Part shown: piece by piece, positions 35,701 through 42,603 of the stretch
Layout of the letters: each line of letters starts with the position of its first letter
Numbering within the stretch: the stretch's first letter is position 1
Assembly (NCBI RefSeq): GCF_039962255.1
Contig: NZ_JAMPKY010000001.1
Span: forward strand, 124,001 to 188,000
DNA: 64,000 nt
Direction: 5' to 3'
Source of the DNA: Leptolyngbya subtilissima AS-A7
GTDB lineage: Bacteria; Cyanobacteriota; Cyanobacteriia; Phormidesmidales; Phormidesmidaceae
Translations under genes and position numbers: made by a program
The notes under the pieces: model-generated
Database searches by the model: none
Seen by the model: the letters and a program-made list of their open reading frames with translations, nothing else
What the model was told of the DNA's origin: nothing

Positions 35701-36339
35701 CGGCCCCAAAGGATTGGCCGCAATTAGCAGTTTGAGCTGACCGCGATCGACCACCAGCTGCACCCCCGCCGCCCAGTTGGCCAGCCAGCGCCCCAGGTTG
35801 ACAATGGGCTGCCCCACGGTGGTTTGCTGCACCACCACCAGCCCCAACCAGCCGAGGGCCACATGCCCCGCCGCCTGCCCCACTGGAATCTGGCCCAACA
35901 CCGCCAGAGCAAACACCACCGCCAGCAGGCTGAGCAGCGCCAGTAGCCGCAGCAGCGGCACGCCCAGATAGGGCATGGCTCCCAAAAAGCTAAACATCAA
36001 AGGCAGATAGCTCAGGGCCAAACTACCCTGCACCACCCGCCAGGGAATCGGTTGATCGAGCAGCCAGCGACTCACCATCCAAATGCTGAGCACCCAAAAC
36101 AGATAGCCTGCTACAAACAACAGGGCCGACAGCACCAGGCTGAGCACAAACCGCAGCGGCTTGACTCGGTTGACGAAAAGCACAATGCCCTGCCCTACCG
36201 CCTGGGAAAAGCCCGCGACAAACACTAGCCCCAGAACGATGCTGTCAGGCATCTGGTGAAAGACTTGAAAGGCCTCTGGGTCTAATCTCAGCACCCCTCC
36301 CACTAGCTGCCAAAGGGTGTTGAAGGCAGGGTCAGCCAT
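32740..36339 (-). CDS. large membrane protein with alpha/beta-hydrolase-like motif
   Basis: 1199 residues from the ATG at 36339, which overlaps the PHP gene stop by eight bases (ATGGCTGA). Residues 1-190 and 250-320 are membrane segments, the first group Yip1-like in pattern. A soluble domain follows. GYSGGG with Ser461 is a GxSxG nucleophile elbow, and the surrounding LTLIGYSGGGQIAVG suggests an alpha/beta-hydrolase, lipase-like. Residues about 600-1000 are beta-rich with unrecognised repeats, and the C-terminus contains VGPANNCAQDSNQAMY. I know similar large proteins only as cyanobacterial conserved hypothetical proteins. Activity is a guess from the motif. Confidence 0.75.
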   Translation of the reverse strand: MADPAFNTLWQLVGGVLRLDPEAFQVFHQMPDSIVLGLVFVAGFSQAVGQGIVLFVNRVKPLRFVLSLVLSALLFVAGYLFWVLSIWMVSRWLLDQPIPWRVVQGSLALSYLPLMFSFLGAMPYLGVPLLRLLALLSLLAVVFALAVLGQIPVGQAAGHVALGWLGLVVVQQTTVGQPIVNLGRWLANWAAGVQLVVDRGQLKLLIAANPLGPELPGAMPARISATPLPGALLKPRSRRLTLLWIYGGLGLLALVVALSLEPLRGLMTQWYGQSRPARWFADLIWIGAIALVVGAMLAPLEALGWWAGWYGDGSPPPETPKTDGATTKLPRRYIVYLDGISQATADYQPSVARYLDELDHKLPDDITLVKGLISYSVLNRSLTENRPLAFFWRGVETLTRRLGPWVGMIINIRNILIVAVSADQRFGPIYNQGVAQQVYESLLENGYPAQGGIPLTLIGYSGGGQIAVGIVPFLKRALGAPIEVISLAGVIGGNGRVMEAEQLYHLVGSRDPVERLGPIMFPRRWAIAPLSYWNRAKRKGKISFISLGPVGHQVPGGVLDDQAFLPDGRSHLQQTLDLTLDIVAGDLRQYLDIQKIQVVNPGDYYRFQSAPFNHPSYYPVQQTLPTPQYHPVGDWLGRLILPNAHERLQLEGVWFELLHTPPAYQHYLGQRVHLRWRCNPGLKKRFQAVTRDIHFSAEAEASHREGMIVPTRLNHWRLVTPLESLAGAHPVDDIIVKLPDPVIVEAIASDEWSTLSLTPHSLTLTIGNEPIQIAGLYYALVQFLNPVAGANARYHVVHYNPDTQNFDGLKETVQLPQVVPDGDSIEPSTNRDLERSPLNSTGWYIHGAQAHDGEFVVQALRPRQLFQLRPDRTIASARRGRQHLHRESWENLEQKKGTTESVLIDPKTPSEQAAIAEWQEGDQALLVHVYGGIGGQKREPAARGPVYFGHFAYGIATVAREPLTQELQFDIHYHQVYTHNRRGLVAGTLDWSKYMGDRQWGFLGTRPVSDILIKLPAYTEPFDFNGAVWAALDDLRIELELMTARYRTGDGTGVTYVGPANNCAQDSNQAMYASAAHLEAAVIAHRTTLKAWEANNPDQAQQFQQLLDLRRHLQQKLLPFGSARADWADERESLGSNLSDFPLQTVGRGLLSWRTMLPRKASDTITQLCLRYGASLWVLRTNQVGGHDPTIEPIAPVTL

Positions 36340-37249
36340 GGTTGGGGCTCGGCAGGCGATTCTCCCCTGGAGAGGCTGTGCCATCACCCAAAGTTGCTGC
36401 CAGAGTCGCTGCCGCTCGCTTGAGCGGGGGCAGCAACTCCAAAGGCAAGTTGAGTTGATTCAGCCCGGCCGCCTCCTTGGGCTGATGCTTGGCCCTGGGG
36501 TTGGGGGCACTGACTTTCGCTTCTGAAGGGCCGTGGAAGTCACTACCGCCGGTCATCACTAGGTCGTGATCACGGCAGTAGATTTCTAGACGCCGGATAT
36601 CGCTAGGGCTGTGGTGGGGGTGATAGACCTCGACGCCCATCAGCCCGGCCTCCACTAGCTGAGGCAGCAGCGCATCAACGGTGGAGCCTTTAAACAAATA
36701 GGGATGTGCCCATACCGGCACGGCCCCGCAGTCCCGCAGCAGCTGAATGCCCTCAGCGGCAGAAAATTTGTCGTACTGCACAAAGACGGGGCCATTGTCT
36801 CCCAGCCAGCGATCAAAGGCCTCCCGCTTCGACTCGACGTAGCCTGCTTTGACCAGGGCGGCCGCTAAGTGAGGACGGCCGGGAGCCATGTTGCCCGCCA
36901 TGGCAGGTAGCTCAATGGGGTAGCCCAGTTCGGCCAGCTTTTCGATCATCTGCTGGGCGCGGCGGCGGCGACCTTCAATGCGCTCTACGAGTGGTGGTTC
37001 CAGGGATTCTCGATTGGGGTAAAATCCCAGGATGTGCAGCGATCGCCCGTTCTCCACGGTGCTCAGCTCGACCCCCGGCACCACCTCTAGAGCATCTCCG
37101 GCGGCGGCGATCGCGTCATCCCACCCGGCTACGGTGTCGTGGTCGGTAATTGCCAATGCCTTCACCCCCGCCGCGATCGCTGCTGCTACGAGTGCAGCGG
37201 GGGAGAGAGTGCCGTCAGAAAAGGTGGTGTGGCTGTGCAGATCGAGCAT
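36332..37249 (-). CDS. PHP-domain phosphoesterase
   Basis: 305 residues. PHP metal-binding motifs are present: DLHSHTTFSDG at residues 3-13, ITDHDT, a central WAHPY and GSDFHGPS near residue 250. The family includes YciV/RNase AM-like 5' nucleases and histidinol-phosphatase-like enzymes; domain size and layout fit the former. Cytosolic. It overlaps the downstream large membrane-protein gene by eight bases, implying translational coupling and perhaps a joint role. Confidence 0.93.
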   Translation of the reverse strand: MLDLHSHTTFSDGTLSPAALVAAAIAAGVKALAITDHDTVAGWDDAIAAAGDALEVVPGVELSTVENGRSLHILGFYPNRESLEPPLVERIEGRRRRAQQMIEKLAELGYPIELPAMAGNMAPGRPHLAAALVKAGYVESKREAFDRWLGDNGPVFVQYDKFSAAEGIQLLRDCGAVPVWAHPYLFKGSTVDALLPQLVEAGLMGVEVYHPHHSPSDIRRLEIYCRDHDLVMTGGSDFHGPSEAKVSAPNPRAKHQPKEAAGLNQLNLPLELLPPLKRAAATLAATLGDGTASPGENRLPSPNHG

Positions 37250-37291
37250 TGCAAAGAGGCTATTTTATGTCTATTGTGCCGTATTTGCCCG

Positions 37292-37885
37292 CTACACCGC
37301 TGCCGTGGCCCGGTCAATAGCCTTTTCTACCAAAGCTTTTGCCTTCTCGTCGAGGGCTAACCAGTTGATTTCGCCATCCTCGTCAAGCAAAGCTGGATCC
37401 ACCGAAACTGGCTGCTGAGGCTGGTAGTTGTCGAAGCACACCTCAAAGCACAGTTCCCAAACGTCTAGGGTGGCAGTGCGGGGCTCCTCAGCTGCGGCTT
37501 CGCTAGCGCTCTGGGTCAGCCGCAGCTCATAGCCGGGGGCTGGTGTAGGCAGCTGACTGAGCTGCTGGCGAATGGCTTTTTCGTCATCTGGGGAAGCCTC
37601 AGAGAGCTGAGCGGCTAAATCACGAACTTGCTGGCGCTGCTCAGGGGTGGCATCGCCGGGCCAGCGCAGCTGCTCCAGATAGTCGGTGCGCCAGTCAAGG
37701 GTTTCAGTGTGTTTGCGAATATTGTCGACTACGCGAATCAGGCAAGGCTGCATGAGCTCAGCGGCTTGGGCTTCATCGGTGGGAGAGGCAAAGGTTAGCA
37801 TAGCGAAACCTAGGACAGCGTCGGTGCGTCGATCTGGGTTGGCCCAGCTGAGATCAATCTCGCCAGTGCAACCGCGTGACAGCAT
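37292..37885 (-). CDS. conserved cyanobacterial hypothetical protein
   Basis: 197 residues from the ATG at 37885, which has AGGGG upstream; an ATG at 37903 would add six. Soluble and acidic, with a core such as LGFAMLTFASPTDEAQAAELMQPCLIRVVDNIRK and DVWELCFEVCFDNYQP, and a C-terminal helix (LDEKAKALVEKAIDRAT). I do not recognise a named family; the density of conserved-looking Trp and Cys residues suggests a folded protein. Divergent from the gene at 37979. Confidence 0.7.
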   Translation of the reverse strand: MLSRGCTGEIDLSWANPDRRTDAVLGFAMLTFASPTDEAQAAELMQPCLIRVVDNIRKHTETLDWRTDYLEQLRWPGDATPEQRQQVRDLAAQLSEASPDDEKAIRQQLSQLPTPAPGYELRLTQSASEAAAEEPRTATLDVWELCFEVCFDNYQPQQPVSVDPALLDEDGEINWLALDEKAKALVEKAIDRATAAV

Positions 37886-37978
37886 TTTAGCTGACCCCTG
37901 CATCTCCCAAATTTGTCTGCCCCTGCTTCAATAGAAGGCGAGAGGGCAGCTTTGCACTGCCGTCACCCCCGAGGACCT

Positions 37979-38560
37979 ATGCCCCAGCGGCCTTTCCATA
38001 GCCCCGGCGCCGGGCTTGAATATCGCTTGCTGATGGCCCTAATCATGGCTAGTGCTGCCCTGGTTACGGTGCTGCTGATTCAGCTATTGCTGCCCTGGCT
38101 AGTGGTTGGAGGGCTAATTGCGGGTGCCCTGTGGTTTTGGCGGCGACAAAGAGCTCGAGATCGAGCGCTGCACCAGATTTTCTATGCCCAGGTTGCGGCC
38201 CATCAGGGGCGACTTAGCGTGCTCGACTTTGCGATCGCTGCCCAGCTCACCGGCAGTGAGGCCCGCCAATTTCTCGACCAGCGCGCCCAAGATTTTTGGG
38301 GCGACTTTGAACCCACCCCAAACGGGGATGTGCTCTACACCTTTCGTCCCACTACCCTGGACGCCGAGGTTGCAGCGCTCCAGGTGCTCTCGCTCACCGC
38401 TGCCGATCTGGCCCAACGTCTGGGCTGCACCGAAGCTGAGCTGACTCAGCCATCGGTGGCGGTGAATCTGCTGGTGTGGAGCCGCGATCGCGATCCCGAC
38501 GGCTGTGGCTGGCGGTACGATGCTGGGCGCGATCGCTACTGGCCGGTACCAAAGGGTTAG
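37979..38560 (+). CDS. membrane-anchored hypothetical protein
   Basis: 193 residues from the ATG at 37979, which follows GAGGACCT. Residues about 15-50 hold a hydrophobic hairpin (LLMALIMASAALVTVLLIQLLLPWLVVGGLIAG) with Trp/Arg at its end (WFWRRQRARDR). The soluble C-terminal part (LSVLDFAIAAQLTGSEARQFLDQRA, then LTAADLAQRLGCTEAELTQP) contains winged-helix-like stretches and ends YWPVPKG. Function unknown. It shares a divergent promoter region with the hypothetical gene at 37885. Confidence 0.75.
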   Translation: MPQRPFHSPGAGLEYRLLMALIMASAALVTVLLIQLLLPWLVVGGLIAGALWFWRRQRARDRALHQIFYAQVAAHQGRLSVLDFAIAAQLTGSEARQFLDQRAQDFWGDFEPTPNGDVLYTFRPTTLDAEVAALQVLSLTAADLAQRLGCTEAELTQPSVAVNLLVWSRDRDPDGCGWRYDAGRDRYWPVPKG

Positions 38561-38726
38561 GCGTATAAGTCAGGTTTCAGGAACAGCTTTCGCCTCTGAG
38601 CTGCGATCCGAAACCCGAAACCCAAACTCCCCCTCAACCATGAATCTTTGACCAAATCCTTTACAAAATGGCCACCGTTTCTGAGCATGGTAAAGGTCTT
38701 TCACCACGCACTAGGAACAGGTATCT

Positions 38727-39176
38727 ATGGAACGCACTTTTTTGATGATCAAGCCCGACGGTGTCCAGCGCGGTTTGATCAGCAATATCATTGGCCGGTT
38801 TGAAACCAAGGGCTTCACCCTGGTGGGCATGAAATTCATGGCCGTCTCCCGAGAGCTAGCCGAAAAGCATTACGATGTGCACCGCGAACGCCCCTTCTTC
38901 GCCGGCCTGGTTGACTTCATCACCTCTGGCCCCGTGGTGGCTATGGTGTGGGAAGGCGAAGGCGTGATCGCCTCTGCCCGCAAAATCATCGGCGCGACCA
39001 AGCCCCTAGAAGCTGAACCCGGCACCATTCGTGGCGACCTGGGTGTGACCGTAGGCCGCAACATCATCCACGGCTCCGACGCTCCCGAAACCGCCCAGGC
39101 CGAAATCGCCCTGTGGTTCACCGACAGCGAACTCGTCAGCTGGGAACCCGCTGCCAAGGGCTGGCTCTACGAGTAA
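38727..39176 (+). CDS. ndk: nucleoside diphosphate kinase
   Basis: 149 residues, full length. It transfers the gamma phosphate between nucleoside di- and triphosphates. Signature segments: [16 protein letters not shown] at the N-terminus, the Kpn-loop region, and the catalytic-His motif [17 protein letters not shown] lies ahead of the ATG. The gene stands alone and is followed at once by a perfect terminator stem, so it is probably monocistronic. Confidence 0.98.
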   Translation: MERTFLMIKPDGVQRGLISNIIGRFETKGFTLVGMKFMAVSRELAEKHYDVHRERPFFAGLVDFITSGPVVAMVWEGEGVIASARKIIGATKPLEAEPGTIRGDLGVTVGRNIIHGSDAPETAQAEIALWFTDSELVSWEPAAKGWLYE

Positions 39177-39204
39177 GAGATCTGAACAGGCCTCTTAGGC
39201 AAAT

Positions 39205-39255
39205 AGCAACAAACATCGCAGCGTTCTTGGAACGAACGCTGCGATGTTTGTTGCT
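39205..39255. terminator. perfect 22-bp stem after ndk
   Basis: Two fully complementary 22-base arms (39205-39226 and 39234-39255) with a seven-base loop (TTGGAAC), 29 bases past the ndk stop. There is only a weak T run, but the stem is unusually long and perfect. It is also placed to stop readthrough from the opposite side. Confidence 0.7.
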
Positions 39256-39327
39256 GAGGTTTGATGCCTTTTCCTTGAACCCTAGCTAACCCTAGATCTT
39301 CCCAGTCGTAATCTGCATTCTTATATT

Positions 39328-39534
39328 TTAAGCAGCTAGAAGTGGCACCCCGAGAGCTTGTAGGTTAACGGTTTCGACATTTTTGGAGTAGTTATCTAAA
39401 GTGATAGCAACAACTTTGCCATCACTGTCATAGTCCAAAATTAGATCATCAGTAATTGCATCTGTGTTGGTGATCGGTTTTGTTGTTAGCTCAATGGCAA
39501 GAGTATCTGTTTCTGGGAAATACTGAATCTTCAT
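39328..39534 (-). CDS. DUF2283 protein, probable antitoxin
   Basis: 68 residues matching DUF2283: an opening MKIQYFPETDTLAIEL, then DLILDYDSDGKVVAITLDNYSKN. It starts within the stop of the upstream gene (ATGA overlap), and DUF2283 proteins are frequently found next to small DUF4258- or BrnT-like toxins, so an antitoxin role is likely but inferred. Cytosolic, small and acidic as antitoxins usually are. Confidence 0.88.
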   Translation of the reverse strand: MKIQYFPETDTLAIELTTKPITNTDAITDDLILDYDSDGKVVAITLDNYSKNVETVNLQALGVPLLAA

Positions 39535-39794
39535 TGGGGCTCTTCACCTCGCTGCTGCCGCTTGTAAAAGTTGCGATCAAAAAAGGCATTGTGGACAGTT
39601 TCGCCATCCTCTAAGGTAACGACCCTCAACGTGCGACCTTCAGCTTCTTCAATATTGCCCCAGTAGGAAAGACGGTTATTCAGCTGCTTCTCTACTTTTA
39701 CGGGGTTCGCCAAGACATAGCGTATCCATTCCCGCTTGACCTCTGGATGTTTCTGGGATGCAAAACCATCGAAGTAGCGAGTAGTTTTAAGCAT
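39531..39794 (-). CDS. DUF4258-like protein, probable toxin
   Basis: 87 residues from the ATG at 39794 (MLKTTRYFDGF), basic, with REWIRYVLANPVKVEKQ, LSYWGNIEEAEG and TLRVVTLEDGETVHNAFFDRNF. This pattern is that of the small DUF4258-type proteins often encoded beside DUF2283. The toxin role (probably RNA cleavage, by analogy to RelE/BrnT-like folds) is inference. It overlaps mtnC by eight bases upstream and the DUF2283 gene by four downstream, so the pair sits at the tail of the methionine-salvage operon. Confidence 0.72.
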   Translation of the reverse strand: MLKTTRYFDGFASQKHPEVKREWIRYVLANPVKVEKQLNNRLSYWGNIEEAEGRTLRVVTLEDGETVHNAFFDRNFYKRQQRGEEPQ

Positions 39795-40500
39795 CGCTAA
39801 ACGTGATAGGCAGTTCCCCAAAGTGCCTAATCGACAATAGGTTTGAGGGGAAGTCGGAGGTGCCGGGGCGTTGTACCGCACGCACTTGCCAGCCGGCCTG
39901 TTGAGCCGCCTCCAACTCACCCAGATGGTCAGACAGGAACAGCAACTCCTCGGCGGCAATTCCTAGTGTGTCGGCAATCTTTTTGTAGGAAGTCGCATCG
40001 ACTTTGGCTCCAGTAGTGGTATCGAAATACCCCTGAAAACAAGGGGTCAGATCGCCCACGATGGTATGGGCAAACAGCAGTTTCTGCGCCGCGATCGAAC
40101 CTGACGAATAGATATATAGCGGCACTCCTCGCCGGTGCCATTCCTGAATGTGGGCGGCGGCATCGTCATAGACGTGGCTGTAGTAGGCCTTGGTGCGGTA
40201 GCCCTCGTCCCAAATCATGCCCTGCACGGCTTTGAGGGGGATGACCTTTTGGTCAGCTTTGGCCCAGGCCAAAAGTTGGGAGATGCAGTCTTCTACAGAT
40301 AGATCGGCATCGCCCAACTCAGCCCACACCTGGGCCAAAATGGCCTGTCCCTCAGCCGTGGGAGCGAGGTCAGCCACAAAGGCCTCTAGCCGCTCCGTTG
40401 CGTAGGGGAACAGGGTATTTTTGACGAAGGCAATGTCGGTGGTGGTGCCTTCAATATCGAGCACGATCGCCCCTAGGGGTCGCTCTTCAAGCAAAAGCAT
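39787..40500 (-). CDS. mtnC: acireductone synthase (enolase-phosphatase)
   Basis: 237 residues from the ATG at 40500. It converts 2,3-diketo-5-methylthiopentyl-1-phosphate to acireductone in methionine salvage. HAD motifs: VLDIEGTTTDI (motif I, nucleophile Asp and following Glu), YIYSSGS (motif II), and FLSDHLGELEAAQQAGW (motif IV). Upstream in-frame codons give no family match, hence the short start. It overlaps mtnD by 14 bases and the toxin-like gene by eight. The methylthioribose-1-phosphate isomerase gene mtnA is not in the window. Confidence 0.95.
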   Translation of the reverse strand: MLLLEERPLGAIVLDIEGTTTDIAFVKNTLFPYATERLEAFVADLAPTAEGQAILAQVWAELGDADLSVEDCISQLLAWAKADQKVIPLKAVQGMIWDEGYRTKAYYSHVYDDAAAHIQEWHRRGVPLYIYSSGSIAAQKLLFAHTIVGDLTPCFQGYFDTTTGAKVDATSYKKIADTLGIAAEELLFLSDHLGELEAAQQAGWQVRAVQRPGTSDFPSNLLSIRHFGELPITFSDA

Positions 40501-41038
40501 GGTACTGGGGATATCCCTTAGCGATGGGGCTGTCGGTAAAGTGGGCCACCCAACCCTCGGGGTTATTGAACAGGCGAATGGCGGCGAACTGAGGTTCCTC
40601 ACCCATGTCGAACCAGTGGGGGGTGTTAGCGGGTACGCCAATTAGGTCGCCAGCGGTGCAGAGGGTGGCGTAGATTTTGTCGCCCAGGTGTAGGTAAAAC
40701 ACCGCTTGCCCCTCCACGAAGAAGCGCACCTCGTCTTCTTTGTGAATGTGCTCATCCAAAAACTTCTGCCGTAGCTCGGTTTTTTGGGGATGCTCTGGGT
40801 GCATGCGAATCACATCGGCGGTGACGTAGCCGCTCTCGGCTTTGAGGCGATCGATATCTTTGGCGTAGGCAGTCAAAATGGCTTCGGGATCGGCCGCTGG
40901 GGGCAGTGGTGCCTGAGTCTGCCACTGCTCAAAGCGGACGCCAGCGCTGGCCAGGGCAGCGGCGATCGCATCCGCATCCCGGTACTCATCTAGCAGGGTC
41001 GCGCCGTCTTGATCGCTAAAAACACGAAGTAGGGTCAT
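40487..41038 (-). CDS. mtnD: acireductone dioxygenase
   Basis: 183 residues, cupin fold. It oxidises acireductone to the ketoacid precursor of methionine (Fe2+ form) or off-pathway products (Ni2+ form). The metal ligands are HIHKEDEVRFFVEG (two His and Glu) and PHWFDMG (third His). Located between mtnB and mtnC, overlapping mtnC, so clearly part of the salvage operon. Confidence 0.96.
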   Translation of the reverse strand: MTLLRVFSDQDGATLLDEYRDADAIAAALASAGVRFEQWQTQAPLPPAADPEAILTAYAKDIDRLKAESGYVTADVIRMHPEHPQKTELRQKFLDEHIHKEDEVRFFVEGQAVFYLHLGDKIYATLCTAGDLIGVPANTPHWFDMGEEPQFAAIRLFNNPEGWVAHFTDSPIAKGYPQYHAFA

Positions 41039-41089
41039 TGGAGTTAGTCCTTAAATTGAGGGTGTCCTGAAGGGATAAGCAAATCGGGG

Positions 41090-41719
41090 CTAAACAAATT
41101 TTTGATCGAGCAGTAAGGCTTGCAGGGCACAGCTCACCAGCACCTCTAATGCCTCAGTGGCCATGCGTGCCTGGGGCACGGTGGCTCCCCAGCTATACAA
41201 TCCGTGGCCCGCGATCATGTAGCCCACAGACGCTGGTGCAGCCTGTAGCCGAGTCAGCACGGTCTCGCTCAGGGCTACCATATCTTGACTGTTGGCCACG
41301 ATTGGGATGGCAACCTCTACATCATGGGTGGTAATTCCCGGCAATGCTTTGAGCAATTCATAGTTTGTTAACACCAGGTTGTCTTGTCCTCGGCTCAGCA
41401 GCCAGCGAGAGAGACTGACACAGTCTATAGAATGGGTGTGCAGCACCGCGCCCACCTCTGGGTAGGCCAGGTAGAGACTGGTGTGCAGCAGTGTCTCGGC
41501 CGATGCTCGCTTCCCCGGGCTGATGGGTTGCCCCTGGCTATCGACCACCATAATATCGGCGGGGGTGAGCTGTCCCTTGTCGCGTCCCGACACAGTAATG
41601 GCTACCTGCCCCTCAGCTAGCCGAGCCGAGTAGTTGCCGCTGGTGGCCGGTGCCCAGCCTTTACTGGCTAAGAAACCGCCTGCCTCCACTAACGACTGCG
41701 CGATCGCCTCAAACTCCAT
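41090..41719 (-). CDS. mtnB: methylthioribulose-1-phosphate dehydratase
   Basis: 209 residues, class II aldolase/adducin fold. It dehydrates 5-methylthioribulose-1-phosphate. Visible motifs: ATSGNYSARL near residue 25, LHTHSIDCV (zinc His pair) and GHGLYSWG (third zinc His). First gene of the mtnB-mtnD-mtnC operon, separated from mtnD by 51 bases. The long hairpin at 41842-41877 lies 120 bases upstream. Confidence 0.95.
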   Translation of the reverse strand: MEFEAIAQSLVEAGGFLASKGWAPATSGNYSARLAEGQVAITVSGRDKGQLTPADIMVVDSQGQPISPGKRASAETLLHTSLYLAYPEVGAVLHTHSIDCVSLSRWLLSRGQDNLVLTNYELLKALPGITTHDVEVAIPIVANSQDMVALSETVLTRLQAAPASVGYMIAGHGLYSWGATVPQARMATEALEVLVSCALQALLLDQKFV

Positions 41720-41841
41720 TCTCTAAGCCAGCCTTACCGATAATTTTGACTCACTACTCTAACACCATTGGCCCCATCACCGATGTCGCCTGCCACAGCT
41801 GGCTAAGGGGGGCTGATTACACGACTGTAGCGCGATCGCTT

Positions 41842-41877
41842 CAAGCAAACTGAACTGGATACAGTTCAGTTTGCTTG
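41842..41877. other. perfect 16-bp stem, GATA loop, in a divergent promoter region
   Basis: CAAGCAAACTGAACTG (41842-41857) and its exact complement (41862-41877) are separated by four bases. It lies between two divergent genes (mtnB and a response regulator), where no transcript should end. There is no T run on either strand. It could be an operator, an attenuator or a structured leader element. Confidence 0.65.
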
Positions 41878-42025
41878 GCAACAGAAATTTCGCCGGTATT
41901 TTGGCATCAACACAGCGATGTTTGGGTAATTATCAAGCCGTTGCGTATAAGTACGTTATGAAAAAGATTAATTTTTGGGCATAACTATAACAAGCGCCCA
42001 CATGATTTCAAGAGGTTGTTTGCAT

Positions 42026-42424
42026 ATGTCCACCTGCGCCGTCACCAAACAAACCGTCCTATCGGTGGATGACAGCTTAATTAGTCAGCAGATGATTAAA
42101 CGCGCCTTGGACAACAGCTATCGGGTTCTGCTGGCCGACAATGCGGTGGATGCGCTGACTGTAATTTCTCAAGAGATGATCGAAGCCCTGCTGCTCGATA
42201 TCTCAATGCCCGGCATTGATGGGTTTGAGCTCTGTCGCACGGTGCGCAGTCTGCCCCGGTTCAAAAACCTACCAATTGTGATGGTCACGTCTCGCGATAC
42301 TGAGGCCGACCGGCAAGAAGCCCGCATGGCGGGAGCTTCTGGTTATTTGACTAAACCCTGCGAACCTGAGCGGCTCAAAGCCGTCATGGGTAGGCTGCTG
42401 CCCAAAGGCCTAGCTACAAACTAA
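42026..42424 (+). CDS. single-domain response regulator (CheY-like)
   Basis: 132 residues from the ATG at 42026, which has AGAGG about ten bases upstream; an ATG at 42002 and a TTG at 41975 are also in frame. A receiver domain alone: VLSVDDS (acidic pair), LLLDISMPGIDGF (phosphoacceptor Asp), VMVTS (Thr/Ser) and LTKPCEP (Lys). It converges with the CheA hybrid gene, so it is the obvious stand-alone phosphate receiver of the chemosensory cluster. Output is unknown. Confidence 0.93.
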   Translation: MSTCAVTKQTVLSVDDSLISQQMIKRALDNSYRVLLADNAVDALTVISQEMIEALLLDISMPGIDGFELCRTVRSLPRFKNLPIVMVTSRDTEADRQEARMAGASGYLTKPCEPERLKAVMGRLLPKGLATN

Positions 42425-42512
42425 CCTCAGCATCCCAAATCGCTGACCTGCTGCGAAGTCGCGTTTGAACCTTTCTCCCAGCTCAAATTTGAGCACCTTT
42501 GCAATCCAACAG

Positions 42513-42550
42513 AGACCGGAAAAACTAGTTTTTCCGGTCTTTCGTTTTTA
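42513..42550. terminator. bidirectional Rho-independent terminator
   Basis: A perfect 28-base palindrome (AGACCGGAAAAACT and its complement, no spacer) followed by TTCGTTTTTA on the + strand, between the convergent response regulator and CheA-hybrid genes. A-rich on the other side, so it can serve both. Confidence 0.88.
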
Positions 42551-42603
42551 GGTTCTTTTAGGACTCAAGACGTCTGGCCGGCTTTGTCGTGACTCGAAGG
42601 CTG

